A DNA stretch of 64,000 nucleotides from Dimargaris cristalligena (lineage: Eukaryota > Kickxellomycota > Dimargaritomycetes > Dimargaritales > Dimargaritaceae). The translations under genes and the position numbers were made by a program. Position 1 is the stretch's first letter; each line of letters starts with the position of its first letter. Below, piece after piece: positions 35,516 to 48,000 of this stretch. The DNA lies in assembly GCA_027576995.1 (NCBI GenBank), contig JANBQC010000051.1, positions 1 to 64,000 of the forward strand, in the 5' to 3' direction. Under the pieces are notes generated by a model, which was not told the DNA's origin, did no database searches, and saw only the letters and a list, made by a program, of their open reading frames with translations.

Positions 35516-35791
35516 GTAAGTTGCAATGTACTCAAGCTTTAATGCTAACCTCCCATAGTGGTGGGAGGCGTCTTTATCTAGGGTATAGTATCCTATAATA
35601 TAGGTGGAGCAGATCCAAGCTGTTCCCGGTTGATCATCGTGACTATTCACTCCCGCCGTAGAGTAATTCTCCCCTCACTGCTGCAAAGGGCGTGTAGGAT
35701 TCACCCGTTGCAGTATATGATTCGCCTCTTCTCACCTTCTTTTCATCTTTCTATACCCATCTTCTGCAACCTCCTTTTCCCTCCTCATTAG
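35516..35791 (+). other. Probable intron in the eIF5A 5' untranslated region
   Basis: A strong donor (TTTAG/GTAAGT) at 35516 and an acceptor in a long pyrimidine tract (CCTCATTAG) at 35791 lie 308 and 33 bases before the ATG. Leader introns are common in highly expressed fungal translation genes. Inferred from splice signals alone. Confidence 0.45.
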
Positions 35792-35823
35792 TTCTTCCCC
35801 TCTATCCCCCCCAATACATCACT

Positions 35824-36291
35824 ATGGCTGAAGAACATGATCACACCTTCGAGTCCGCCGTCTCCGGTGCCTCCATGACTTACCCTATCCAGTGCTCGGC
35901 TCTGCGTAAGAACGGCTACGTCGTCATCAAGGGTCGCCCCTGCAAGATCGTGGATATGTCTACCTCCAAGACCGGTAAGCACGGTCACGCCAAGGTCAAC
36001 ATGGTCGGTATTGATATCTTCACTGGCCGGAAGTACGAAGATCTGTCTCCCTCTACCCACAATATGGACGTCCCCAACGTCACCCGTGTCGAATACCAGC
36101 TCTGCAACATCGACGGCGGTTACTTAAATTTGATCACCTCCGAAGGTGTCGCCAAGGACGATATCAAGGTGCCTGACAACGACTTGGGCAAGAAGATCGA
36201 GGCGGACTTTGACGAAGGCAAGGACCTGAGCATCACTGTCCTGACCGCCATGGGTGAGGAGATGGCCATGGCCTACAAGGAAAACAACTAA
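35824..36291 (+). CDS. eIF5A: Translation factor eIF5A
   Basis: Intronless coding region, 155 residues, the usual length. The hypusine loop [12 protein letters not shown] is intact, with the modified lysine at K52. The KOW/SH3-like N-domain is followed by the OB-fold domain with [14 protein letters not shown] and the [11 protein letters not shown] tail. eIF5A, after hypusination by deoxyhypusine synthase and hydroxylase, promotes peptide-bond formation at stalling motifs such as polyproline, and termination. Codon use is the most biased in the window (AAG for lysine, C-ending codons), which fits very high expression, as does the probable leader intron. Confidence 0.98.
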   Translation: MAEEHDHTFESAVSGASMTYPIQCSALRKNGYVVIKGRPCKIVDMSTSKTGKHGHAKVNMVGIDIFTGRKYEDLSPSTHNMDVPNVTRVEYQLCNIDGGYLNLITSEGVAKDDIKVPDNDLGKKIEADFDEGKDLSITVLTAMGEEMAMAYKENN

Positions 36292-36719
36292 GTTTATCCC
36301 GACTTACTTTGCTCTATCGACCTTTCTTTTGTCTTCCTCCCCATCTTGCTTTGAAAAGGCCCCAGTTGGCGTATTAATTATTTGGCCCTCTGTGGCTCTT
36401 TACACATCTTCTCTTCCTCGTTTGGGCTGAGATGTGCTTTTGATTTTGTTATGCATAAACATGTCTTTTATGTAACTCTGCCTATTAAAAAGCAATGGGT
36501 AGGGAGGCATCTATCTATCTATAAAATAACAATCAATGATTTATGATGATATTGACTCGATGTATTTGGAGAATAGAAACAAGGGATAAAGTACCCTCCA
36601 CCAGGCTCGGAGATGAGATATAACAATGATAGGTGTAATCTCCTTCGCCCTACTCATTAGATTAGATCTCCGTGACACTGGTTCTCCCATATCCAGTTGC
36701 CATGTTTCCCCCACCAGTC

Positions 36720-36757
<38 letters not shown>

Positions 36758-37231
36758 GACCGTGGGGTTGGCTTTGGGCTGTTTTCATTCGAATGGTAGC
36801 GTATCGTTAAATGGTCGTAATTAGTAACCCTATTATACTGGTATAATTTGCCGTGGCTCAAACATTGGCCCAGCTGCCTTGCCCGCTATGATTCGGCGAA
36901 ACTGCTCAAAATACACCGCGCGTCAAATAGGTGATTTTACTACCTAATAATAAGTGTATCTAATGGCTGGTAAAGAAATAACATTGTGTGTGTAGGAGGG
37001 GGTCGGTTAGCTGCATTTCATTGACAATGCCCCCCCCCACCTCCCTTGTTCAACGAGGGTGCCGCCGATACATCATTCCAAGCCCCCCTATTCCGTGCGC
37101 CTCGTAGTGTGCCCGCCAAAAAGAGCTACCCCAGAACTCAACCCCGAATGCTGCCCCCTTCTCCAAACGTACCATTTTTTTGCCAGTTCCTCTTCTTGAG
37201 TATATCTTGTGTATCATATAGCGTTTCAACC
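36292..37231. other. Intergenic region between eIF5A and LYS5
   Basis: T-rich eIF5A 3' part, then AT-rich DNA with a compound microsatellite (36719-36757). The 200 bases before the LYS5 ATG are C-rich. An open frame continues upstream of that ATG without a better start. Confidence 0.5.
36719..36757. repeat. Compound (TC)n(TA)n microsatellite
   Basis: About eleven TC units running directly into eight TA units. Confidence 0.85.
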
Positions 37232-38688
37232 ATGGCCGCGGCGGACCACTCAGCCTCGCCGTTTTCCATGGGTAATAGCAACGCCGGCCTTCCCGCACCA
37301 CCGTCGACGGACTCTTCACCGGTACCTACTGATCTCAACCGACCTGTGCTAGTGCAGTGGGCTTTTAATGTGACGCAGCCCGGGTTAGACCAAAGGGTAA
37401 TTTTAAAACGGCCCCCCCACCACCACTACGGGAATGAGCCAGTAGCTCCAGCCAAATACCCTCGACTCCCTTTATGCGCTTTAGAGAATGCCACATGCCT
37501 TGACCACTCGACTAACTTTTTCGGCACGCAGCTCACTACTAATCAGTAAACCCTCCTCGGTTGGCCTCATTGCCTTACTACCTTCCTTAAGACTCAACTT
37601 GTATCTCACTGACCTTGTCCATATCTACCCATGCATATATGTGTTATATATATCGCTCGGCCGCTGGATAGCTCATGGACCACCTCTTAACCTGGGTACA
37701 GACCGAGGAGCGCACCCGAATCCAACAATTTATGTTTGATAAGGATCGCCGGCTCGCTCTGGTCGGTCGTATCTTGATGCGCTGTTTTCTCTTCCACTAC
37801 TGTCGGGCCATAGACCACAGTACTTTGGAAGAAACGCATCCCTCCCCAACCCGTTGGTGGGACGTCCAATTAACCCGTTCGGCCCATAATAAACCCATAA
37901 TCAACTCCGCCGCTGCGACCAAACTGGCCCCGACTACCCGCCAGGCCCTCCTGGACCTCCGATTTAATCTATCCCACCACGGCAACTGGGTGATTTTTGT
38001 CGCAGGGCGGGCGGCGGCGTTGGGCGTCGATGTCAGTCGAATCGAGCCACCCCGCCACGAATCGGTCTCCGACTTTTTCAGTTACATGACTGAGCAGTTT
38101 ACCCCTTTCGAATGGGCCTGTATCCAACGGTCACCCGATCCCCGAATCCAGTTGGCTCAGTTCCACCGGTTCTGGTGTCTCAAGGAAAGCTTTGTTAAAG
38201 CCAAAGGGGTCGGCCTCAACCTGGACCTTCAGCGGATCGAATTCCATCGGGTGGCACCGCTTATCGTTACCGACGACGACCACACCGTGGTCATTATTGT
38301 AAGAGCCTTTGATGGCAGTAGGCCATCATGTACAAATGAGAAAGTTGAGTGGTCTATTTTGTATTCTCTCCCACTAGCTCGACAGCCATAGGAAGCCGAT
38401 CGGATCGATTAATCACTCCGTTCTTGGACTGCCACATCTACTTTTGTTCTCCCAATTTAGAACACGGAAACCAATATCAGTGTTACCCTGGATGGCCACG
38501 CGCAGCCCTCCTGGCATTTTTTGTTAACAGCGTTTGATTCGGAACATCCCGTGGCCATCGCATATATCGACGACTTGCAAAATTCAGACCAGGCCATCTC
38601 CCTGGGTGCCCAGATGCAGTTTCGGCAAATTACCCCTACCCATATCTGCTCCTGGATACCTGGTCTGTCGATGCAGGGTATGGAGTAG
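37232..38688 (+). CDS. LYS5: 4'-phosphopantetheinyl transferase, Lys5/AASDHPPT type
   Basis: Three exons, 37232-37396, 37672-38298, 38461-38688, joined in phase 0 twice, encode 339 residues. After about 40 serine/proline-rich residues comes QWAFNV, then EERTRIQQF, DKDRRLALVGRILMR, the RFNLSHHGNWV strand, the Mg-binding GVDVSRIE, and the second signature FHRFWCLKESFVKAKG, which carries the catalytic W, KES and K. The enzyme moves phosphopantetheine from CoA to carrier proteins: alpha-aminoadipate reductase Lys2 for lysine synthesis and, in many fungi, polyketide and nonribosomal synthetases. Intron 1 (275 bases) was defined by the GTAATT donor after LDQR and the TAG just before the MDHLLTWVQ segment; reading through instead gives a C-terminus unlike the family. 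Confidence 0.92.
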
Positions 38689-41600
38689 TTCATCTGTCTG
38701 GTCTGAATCAGAAGATAACCAGACCTTCCGAATCCCCTGGTGGTATGGGTGATCAGTATAGTCATCAATAGTAATATCAACCATCGTTTAATGATATGGG
38801 GCATTCCGAGGGATTGGGCTCTTCAACCCCCCCCATATATCTATATCTATATATACATACGCGTATAAAACATATCAGGTTTACTATTATATATATATTT
38901 GCATATATTACCAGATGGTTGTTGAATCTAACCTGCCCTGCCCATTCGGAGGCGGTGTATGCTGTATAGTTCGGGGCCGACTAGTTCAGGGTATACATCA
39001 TGCCGGCCGAAGCTGATTCAGTGTAGCCTGGGTATTTCGTGTGATCCAAGGGGTAGTTCGACTTCGGTAGAAAAGAGGAGTATGGCGTACTGCCGAATCG
39101 GTTCGACTGTTAAAGGGGTGCCAGGGGGGAGGATGGCGGCTGTGACTCGAACTGAATGGTAGCGGATCGGCCATGAGAACGGCTGCCGGGTGCTTATGGC
39201 ACCGTCGTTTGGCAAACCGGACAGGGGGACTGGCGAGCTCGGGGGAACCAAACCGGTGTATTAGGCCAATTTTAGGCCCACGGATTTGATTCTTCGTCAT
39301 AAAGGCCTCTTCTCTTATATTGCAGGATGCTACCCTTGAAGGTGAACCGCACACTCTAAGGGGGAGAGTATCAGGTACCCTGCATCCCATTTGATTATGT
39401 TTCGGCCAGAGGAGCTTCACGTGGCCGTGTTATTTTATCCCACTCTCTTAAATTAGTGTGGAAATGCAGGCCATTGTTGGGGTTATAGCAGACCCTGTCC
39501 ACCTGCCTTGTGATGCTTTGCAAAGCAATCCAGGCACCATTATACATCTCCCCCGCTCCTATCTACGCTGCACTGCAGGAGGCCGTGCCGATGGAATAGT
39601 TGACAGGCTGATGGACGCGGTGGCTGCTTGTAGATGCAAGTGTAGGTTTAAATGGTGCGAGGACGCCATCGACTACACCAGCCATTCCACGTACCGGTAG
39701 GGTACGGCGGTGTTCCCCCTACTGGAAGATCCGGAAAGCAAAGCATTTGGCTACGAGTAGTAGTAGATGTGGGTATTCCTTTGTAACCGGAAGAGTGAGA
39801 GGTATGGAGGGCTGTGGGGGTAATGAATAGGACTCGGATTCCAGCTTCCTGGTTTGAAAGTGGGGATCGCCCACCCCCCACCCTTCTCGTTTTCCGCCTC
39901 CCCCGGGGGCCTAGGCCTAGGGGACCAGGACTTCGTAACGTACTGACTGACCACTTGGCTTCCGGATCGTTTCCGTTATCTTTTGTGGACGATGGATGTT
40001 CAAGGTCATCGTCCATTCCACACGGCCTTTGAGGGGTGAACCTGATGCAATCCGAAGGTGATTTGGTGTATTAATAGACTTAAGGTCCGGTTGGTCATGA
40101 CCATCCCAAGCAACAGAGAGAGAAGAGCAATGCTCCATAGATGGCTTTAATAAGAATATGAAGGCACACCACAATGAGACATTATTATAGAAACTGCCTA
40201 AAAAGGCAAAGCAACCAGTGTGCTTGGGTGAGGTGTGTGTATGGGTGGGGATGAAGGGACATTCTGGTGCGTTATTAACAGCCAACCAACGAATGGGTCT
40301 GACTGAGCATTATATACTACATCTAACCTACCACCTAACCATCCACTACGATTGCTGCTGTGCTCCACCTGTGTGGTTGTGGGGTGTAGATTATTATTAC
40401 ATTAGAGTATATAATAGAATATAAGCATACGATTAACCGGAAGTTGAGTAGAGAGCAGCCTCCCCCCGCACTGGCTATTTTACTACTACTACTAGCTTCT
40501 ATTGGCCTGGCTTCGTCCTCCGGAGCCAAAAGTCACTTGCTCCTCATCTCTGGATCCCCCCCCCCCGCATTCGGCAGGCTTGTTTAGTCGCCGACCGGCG
40601 TAATTATGTATACCAAGTAAAGAGAAAACTAGAGGACACAACAGCCAAGTGGATAGTCGATAGATAGATAGAGTCGGTGGGCAAGGGGGAAAACTATTCT
40701 CTTCTCTTCCGTTTCTATTCACACCTCATCTTCAGGTCTTCGTTGTTGTATGCGCTCCGTCTATTCCCCTCCTTTTCCGCTGTTTGTGTTTGCTAAGTCT
40801 GTGCAGATTAGCTTGTGTGTTTTTATATATATCGTGTTTATTACCTATACCCCTCCTTCTCACGTATCGCTCTTTCCTCCTCTTCTATCTATATACTTCC
40901 TGCTCTTTCGCTCTCGTTTCCTTCTAAGTTCCCCCTTCCTACCTAGCCTGTGCCGTTCCGTCCCTAGAATTCCGAATAAGTCCACCGCCGGGTACTATTG
41001 ACCAGCCGCTGTATGGCACAGCCCCCGTCCCTCATCTACCCCATCATCGGTAACGCTCTTTTCCACTAGTCTCTCAGTAGCCCACTCAGCATCGCAAGTC
41101 GATTCCCCTCCTCATTCGAGTTCCTCGCTGTATAGGTACCCGCCCATCTCTCTCCATCAGTCCGTAGTAAACGCTCATCTAGGCTCCCTGCTCGCCCTCT
41201 ATTCCCCCTCTATTTCCGCCGTTTATCACCGCCCGACCGGTAAGTATTGCCCCCCTCACTCAGGATTATCTACGCCCTGCTCCACCGCCGTCCGATTCTT
41301 GTAGCTGGGTTAACCACCGTTCCTACGCCTGGGCCCTGTCTAGAACCACTGCCGTGGGTCAAAATAGTGGTCCAGGTCTGCATACAGCTGCTCTAGTTAG
41401 CCTGATTTGGGGTGATTGAATGCTCCACTCCCAGTTGGTCAATCTTCACGTCACCCTGTCCATCAGTTTCAAGTTTTAGCTGTGGCTGGTTTTCATCGAC
41501 TGTTTTTCGGAATAGCGATGTCATCAGCCCGAATGGCCTGAGCGTTTTCCCCCTATAGAATCACCGGTTTTCCGGCTGGATCAATGCGTAGCTCGATCAA

Positions 41601-42000
41601 CTCTCATTGAGTGATCAGCGGTTGTGGAGCGAGTTGCTTCCTGCCCCATTTTCTCTTATATGAAAAAAAATATGATCTATGTCCTTTTCAAGGCATATCA
41701 TGGCCGTGTCTAGTCATGTGCCCGTCATTTCCTTCAATAACCTCATCTAATCCCCTCTCCCATTGCAATTGCCTTCTTTTTGGATATATATTACCCCCCT
41801 CTTTCTTTGATCTCTGATGCATTCCTCTACATCTAGGTATCCCCTGACCCGACCCGGCCTCGTCATATATATTCTAGTCATTCGCCGACTGGGTTATTTC
41901 TGATTCCATCTGACGATTTGCCTATAGATCTTCGACATTTCTTCCTCCCGGCTCCGAAGCGCTGCCCATCACCATTTGATTATCTATTTGGTTTCCGGCG
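38689..42000. other. Long intergenic and leader region before the RasGEF/RhoGAP gene
   Basis: 3.3 kb with no supported gene. 38820-38920 is dominated by AT dinucleotides. From about 40690 to 42000 the plus strand is markedly C+T-rich, typical of an extended fungal promoter and leader. Open frames of 60-140 codons occur (for example 38998-39420 minus and 40750-41001 plus) but show no family features. The plus one starts with ATG within the pyrimidine-rich zone and could be an upstream ORF. Confidence 0.5.
41240..41927 (+). other. Possible intron in the 5' untranslated region of the RasGEF/RhoGAP gene
   Basis: A consensus donor (CCG/GTAAGT) and an acceptor (GCCTATAG) 73 bases before the ATG frame a 688-base stretch inside the pyrimidine-rich leader zone. 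It is longer than coding introns in this window. Signal-based inference only. Confidence 0.3.
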
Positions 42001-45000
42001 ATGAGTGAACGGGTGTCGCCAGCCAAAACGGCCCGTGACCCACATAACGACCACCGGTCACAGGACTCTACCTCTGCTATTCTATCCCAACGTTCCCGGG
42101 GCCCTGGCTCCCACAGTATGCCCCGTCGTCGGCCAACCACTACTTATGCCCATCCCAGCGGCTATTTAGGTAATACCCGGTCTCATATTAACCAGGGGGG
42201 GTCCCATGGATCTGAGAATGGGCGCCCCCCCGCCAAGGACGCCCGCTTAATCGGCGCCGCTGGTCTGTCCCATATGGCCTCGCCCCTAGCCATCGGTGAC
42301 CGCCGGCCGGCCGATCGGTCCATATCCATTGACCAGCGTATTCCCCCAAGCATTTCCACCCGCGTCTCCTCCGTTTACGGGTTCCCATCAAATATGGCCC
42401 ATGTCAGTGATCTTATCTCTCCCGTTTACGAGCAGCGGAAAAGTTCGCTCATGTCATTCTATCCGCACCGGTCACCTGCCGTGCTGCCGGTCCCGGACTA
42501 CGAGCCCTCCCCTTCACCGTCGCCACCCACCCCTGGACTAGGTCTCACCGCCAGCAGCACTAATATTATGAAAGAGGGCTATCTTAATCGCAAGACCGAC
42601 CTGAACCCCCTCAACCCCGTTTCAACCGCCTTACTGGCCCGGGGCTGGAAGGTGTATCGGGTCATGTTGAAGGGTTCCAAACTCTACTTCTATAAACCAC
42701 CATCCGAAGGTGAGTTGCGCAAGAAATTTCCCTTCGAGGGTTCGCCGCTCTCAACCGCCTCTCCCCGGTTACCTGCTCCCGACATGGAAAGCTTTGACGG
42801 TGATGATTCGGCCGCTGCTTTCCAGGGGTTACCTCTGCTCGAAGCCGAGTTTGACATTTCCGCCGTGCCCTTTATTTTCGAATCCGACGTCCAAGGTGGT
42901 ACCATCGTCCCCCCCCTCAGCACCCGGTACATGTTCGGCGGTCTATTCACTGAAGTTGATTTGGCCAAATTCAAATTCAAGCGCTACGTTTGTCTGTTGA
43001 TCTTCGATGATGTGGTGGTCGTTTGTAAACGCAAGTGGGTCAAACAGCACAAGGGGGTGGTGGGTGCCGTTTCCAATGCCTTCCGACTGGCTCGGAGTAT
43101 CAGCACTCGCGGGAAGGACACGGACAATTGTTCCATGCGCAGTATCGATGCCCAGGGCCGCTCTCCGGGCTACTTTACCAAATGGAAGCAACACGCGGCC
43201 TACCCACTTACTATCGTGGATGTTGTGGAGGCTGCCTCGACCCGACTGGCCGTGCCCACTTCGTCCTTCAATCCGTCTTCCCACGGTCGCAGCACCATTT
43301 ACTCTCAGACCAACATATCGTCTACCTCGGTCATGACCACCTCGTCCACCATGTCCACCGATTTCTCGTCCGTCGCTGGCTCTGGCAACGTCCAGGCCTT
43401 CCAAATGTTCGTCAGTAAGGGTAAGGAGTCGAGTACCCGCTTGTTTGTGGCCAACTCCGCCAATGACAAGGCCGTGTGGGTGGCCCGGTTTATGGCTTCC
43501 AAAGCTGCATTCGGCCGACGACTACGCCAGCAGCATGTCCGCCCCGCCTCTTCCCAGCGAAGTACCGTTTCGTCCACCTATGGGTCAATGGTCCGCCCAG
43601 CCGCCAGTATCGACAGCCGGCCATCGCACTCCACCGGTCGGAATCAACGTCGTCGTCTTTACTGGAGTACCGAGCGCCACCCGGAGTTGGTTATCTTTAC
43701 CCCCGAGGAAGTGAGCAAGTCCAGCAAGGACTATGTCATCCGGGCGGGAACCAAAACCGCTTTGGTGCACGAACTGCTCTTTTTCACTCCCGACTCTGCC
43801 GCTCATGCCGGAGTAGACTTTGATACCTACCTCATGGCTTTCCTATGCACCTACCCCTGTTTTATGACCCCCGCCGAATTTGTGAAGGAACTCGAGCGAT
43901 ACGCCGAACTAATTTCCTCTACCGAGGAATCGGGTACCCAATTTATGCACAACTTCAGCCAGCTTCTGGCCCGGTGGTGCAAATGGGCCATTTCCGACAT
44001 CTCTAGCGATTTGGCCGATACCTTGATCAAATTGAGTGCCAAATTAATCATGCCCATCAACATGACCCTCGCCACCCAGATTAAAGAAGACATCAGCCTG
44101 GCGCTCAAGCCCCCGCCCGAAGTAAAACGTGCCGCTAAGGTGGAGGAGACTCCGGTAGCTCCGCCCGCCTCCAAGGGGGCTCCCAAGTCTCAGCAGGTTC
44201 GTTTTGTCGATTGTCCAGAGCCTTCGTCGCCTGCCTCGCCTAGATCGCCTACTAGCCCGAGTCGGTTACGCTCCCCACGGCTATTGCATAAAAGGAGCCA
44301 GGGGGGTATGGCTGCGGCCATAAATTCGGCACCAGCTGAACCTACCCTGGAAAGTCAATTAAACGGGGACGGGCTCCACCCTACTCTCTTTTTGCGATTA
44401 AATCCGGAGGTTGTGGCTCAGCAGCTCTATCTTTACCACTGGTCTCTTTATTACCAGTACGATCCGCTGGCCATTCGCAGTTTCTTGACCCCTGAACTTA
44501 CCCGGGTCGCCGGTGCGCTTGCCTCAGTTACTGACGGGGGTTCTGTCCTCGACTCTATTCCCGCTAGTGATCACAATGCCAACGACCCCTCCCTACACAG
44601 CCGCGCTTTACATTTCACTATTCTGAACCCTCATTTTATAGTTCGATTGATTCATTGTCATTTGCTCACTGACTTGCCCTTGACTCGTCACTCCAAACGC
44701 AGTGCCCTGATCGGTCACTGGATCAAGGTAGGCGAGGCTGCCCGCCGCATGAACGATGCCGTCACCTGGGCCGCTGTTGCCGTGGCTCTAACCTCCCCAG
44801 CGCTCATCCGGCTGTTCGAAGCCTGGAAAGAAGTTCCCTTGCCTCTTTTACAGACGGTCCGAGACCAATGGGCCCCGTTACTCTTGGAGCATGACCTGGT
44901 GTACTCGGCTACCTTGCTGTCTTCACCACGACCCCAGCTTCTCGTCTTAAGGCCCCCCATCACCTTGGAACCCAGAGGTAGCGCATCCTCGAAGCAATTC

Positions 45001-48000
45001 AATCCCGCCACCTTACCCCCTATCCCCTACTGCGGGACCATATGCCAAGCCCTCGAGCACATCGAGCATGTCGAGCCAACCACCCTTACCATCGAAGAGG
45101 TCCGCCGTCTTACCACGGTACGCGACCAGGACGCCCAATTCGTTAATCTACGCAAATTCTGGACCATGTACGAAATTATGTGGCGGGCTATCCGCGACTC
45201 CCCGGTTCAGCAGCCGGTGTACACCCCCCCTTCCACAGGTCTGTCCCGTAGCTCAAGTCGGGCCAGTATAAATCCGCGCAACTCCGGTGGTTCCTCCATT
45301 TCCCTTTCGTCTATGAAACCCGCTCTTGTGGTGGGGGCCTTGGCACAGTCCATCGGTGGAAAAAGCCCAACTACTGCGCCCGCCAACCCGGCTCTCGCTT
45401 GCCTACACGCGCAGCTTCCTCCTGGGGTAGATATCAGCTCCGTTCAGCCTCACCTGGCGTACCAAAATTACTTCAAGTCCCTCGATCAATATAGGGGTGA
45501 CAATGCTCACAATTCCCTGGTGAATGAGTATGATCCCAAGCACCTGTTCCATCTGTCCCTGTTGTGTGAGCCCTCCGCCTCGGAGCAGTACCTGGCTCAC
45601 CACGGACAGGAAATTGCCAACCTGGAGTCGGTGGTCTCTCCCCTGGCCTGTCCCGAAGTGATTGTATCGACCCGTCTCACCCATTTCTTGGCCATTCAGG
45701 GTCGTCTGGATATGATTCCCTTCCGGCCCAGCGGCGATGGCATGGCCCGTCCCCGCTTGTCCAGCGTCAACTCCAACTCCATGTTTCACTACGGCACTTC
45801 CAACTCCAATGGGATGGCCATGTCGCGGGAGTCCTCGGTGGGCTCAGCTGCTGCAGCCGCCGCGGCTGCGGCTATCCGCCCCCTAACCGGATTCGGATTG
45901 TCGTCCATTATCTCGACTGTGGAATCCTCCTTCGGCCTCCTCGGTAATAGCGGTGCCGGGTCAGCGGGGGGTGCGAACCATAGCAGTTGCGGGGTGGGAT
46001 CCAATTCGTCCCCTCTAACGAGCTCACCCCGTGTGGGTCCCATTAGTGTGTCTAATGCTCACTCGGACGGGGCGGGTAATGGTCGGTCGGATAGACGGTC
46101 GCCCACCCAAGGGCCTCGCATGGTAAAGAATCGGTCGAACACTTCGGCGGACGGTAAAATAGCCATCTCAGGCCCCTTGCCAGCGTCTCTAATCAAATTA
46201 TCACCTCAAAAGGAGAATTATCCTGCGAGCGAGACTCAATCGCCCAGTCTTCGTCCCTCTGCATCGGTTCCCCGCCTAAAGAATAAGCGTTCCATGTCCT
46301 TCCCCAGCTCATCCGGCAATACGGGTTCGTCTGAGTTGGGCACGTCCGCCGAAAGTACCACCGACTCTGTGATTCGGCCCGATTCCCCGTCCCCAGCACC
46401 CCGGTCGCAATCGACGCCTATGGGCCGATCGGTCTCCAAAAGTAGCTTCCAGGCTGCCGATCTCCCCGCTGGGGTTATATTGACCATCACGAGTTCCGAC
46501 CTTCTACTGAAGATCCAGCACTTTAAGAATAAGACCGTTCGGAAGCGGGATGGTACCACATCATGTCGCGAGGAACTAATGGTATCGGTCCATGGCGGCT
46601 CCGTCGAGCGCCTTGTTGACGTACTGATCCATGGTGTTCGGCAATATCAAAACCAACTATCCACCTTGTCTAATCGGGACGCCACCATTGCTCTGCGAGG
46701 TGAACTTCAACTTGACTACCCCCAGTACCAGGCCTCCTTTTTCGCTACCTACCGGAGCCTGGCCAACGGACTGGAGGTCCTGAACCTCCTACGCATGTAC
46801 TACGATGGCGCCCCAGTGTACGCTAAACGCCTGGTCGCCCTGGCCCGTGAATGTGGTGACGGAGGGTCCTCCAATCCCACTTCGACGAATGCGATTACCC
46901 GAGCCACCACCCTCTCCCGGAACGAAGAAGTGGTGGTGGGTGACGTCAAGCGCCGTGTCCTCAGTCTCTGCGACTACTGGATTCGCTACTTCCAGGCGGA
47001 CTTCCTGGATTCCCTTAGCATTCGCGATGCTATGATTGATTTCTTGCAGGCGGTTGCCCAAGACACTCAATTGCCCGGTCCCCTGGAGACTACCAGCCCG
47101 ACCAGCATTCGTAACCGCCTACTTCGTAGCTGCCTGATCCCTGCTCTGGTACTCTCTCCCCTTCAAACCCCTACTACGCCTGGTAAATCCTCCGCACCCG
47201 CCCTCTGTGGCACCCGTTTTGATACCGTTGCTCCCTCCAAGATGCCCAGTATCGATTTGCAGCGATTTGATCCTTTGGCACTGCTTAATGGCCTTAATTT
47301 CGAGGCCACCTTGCTGTTCTCCCGTACCCGGCCCCAGGACTGGCTGCTTACGTTCAGCTTGCTTGAGGCCCAGACGATTGACGGCTTAGCTTGGTACCCC
47401 TCCCGCCGAACCCTGGTACTGTCCGATGAGGAAACCGTCGTTGGTGACATTCTCACTGTGTTGGAAACCATTAAGCGTGTCCGCCCGGCGCTGGACATCG
47501 CACCAGATATCACACCCACGGCGGTCGGGACTGTCCAGACCGGGGAGTCCTTCCTCACCAAGATCCTCCCCAGTGCCATCCAACACCTGCTCTTTTTCCA
47601 CCGCAATCTCCGTCAGTGGGTCATTAGCAATCTGTCTGACCCCAATATTGACCTCGAAACTCGGGTACAGTACCTGTTAACCTGGTTGGAAGTGCTGCGG
47701 ATCTGCCGTACCGATCCCTACCGGATCGCGGTCCATTTTGTTCGTGACTCCCTCAATGCCAACTTGAGCAGCAATATCGCCATTCCCGCTCGAGCCCTGG
47801 GCCCGGCTGTTGATCGTTTGCACGTCCCGTCTTTTGTCGAGGCGGCCATTGCCAGTGCCCTGGTCAGTCCCGAAAGCCGGGCTTTCAGCAAGGCCTGGTC
47901 CGAAGTGGCTCACTTGACTAATATGGCGACCGACACCCTCGAGGCTCTACTCCGTTACGATGGCTCATTCCTGGAGGCCCTCCACGGCAGTGGCCAATCC

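Larger units (their letters stand above)
34465..35823. other. Intergenic region before eIF5A, rich in simple repeats
   Basis: No gene supported. It contains three microsatellites (listed separately) and pyrimidine-rich DNA from about 35400. Parts of the last 320 bases are probably eIF5A 5' untranslated exon and intron. Confidence 0.5.

Noticed and set aside
38998..39420. 140-codon minus-strand frame in the spacer after LYS5
   Set aside because: Composition is rich in S, P, R and H as expected from random C-rich DNA; no ATG-led model or conserved phrase.
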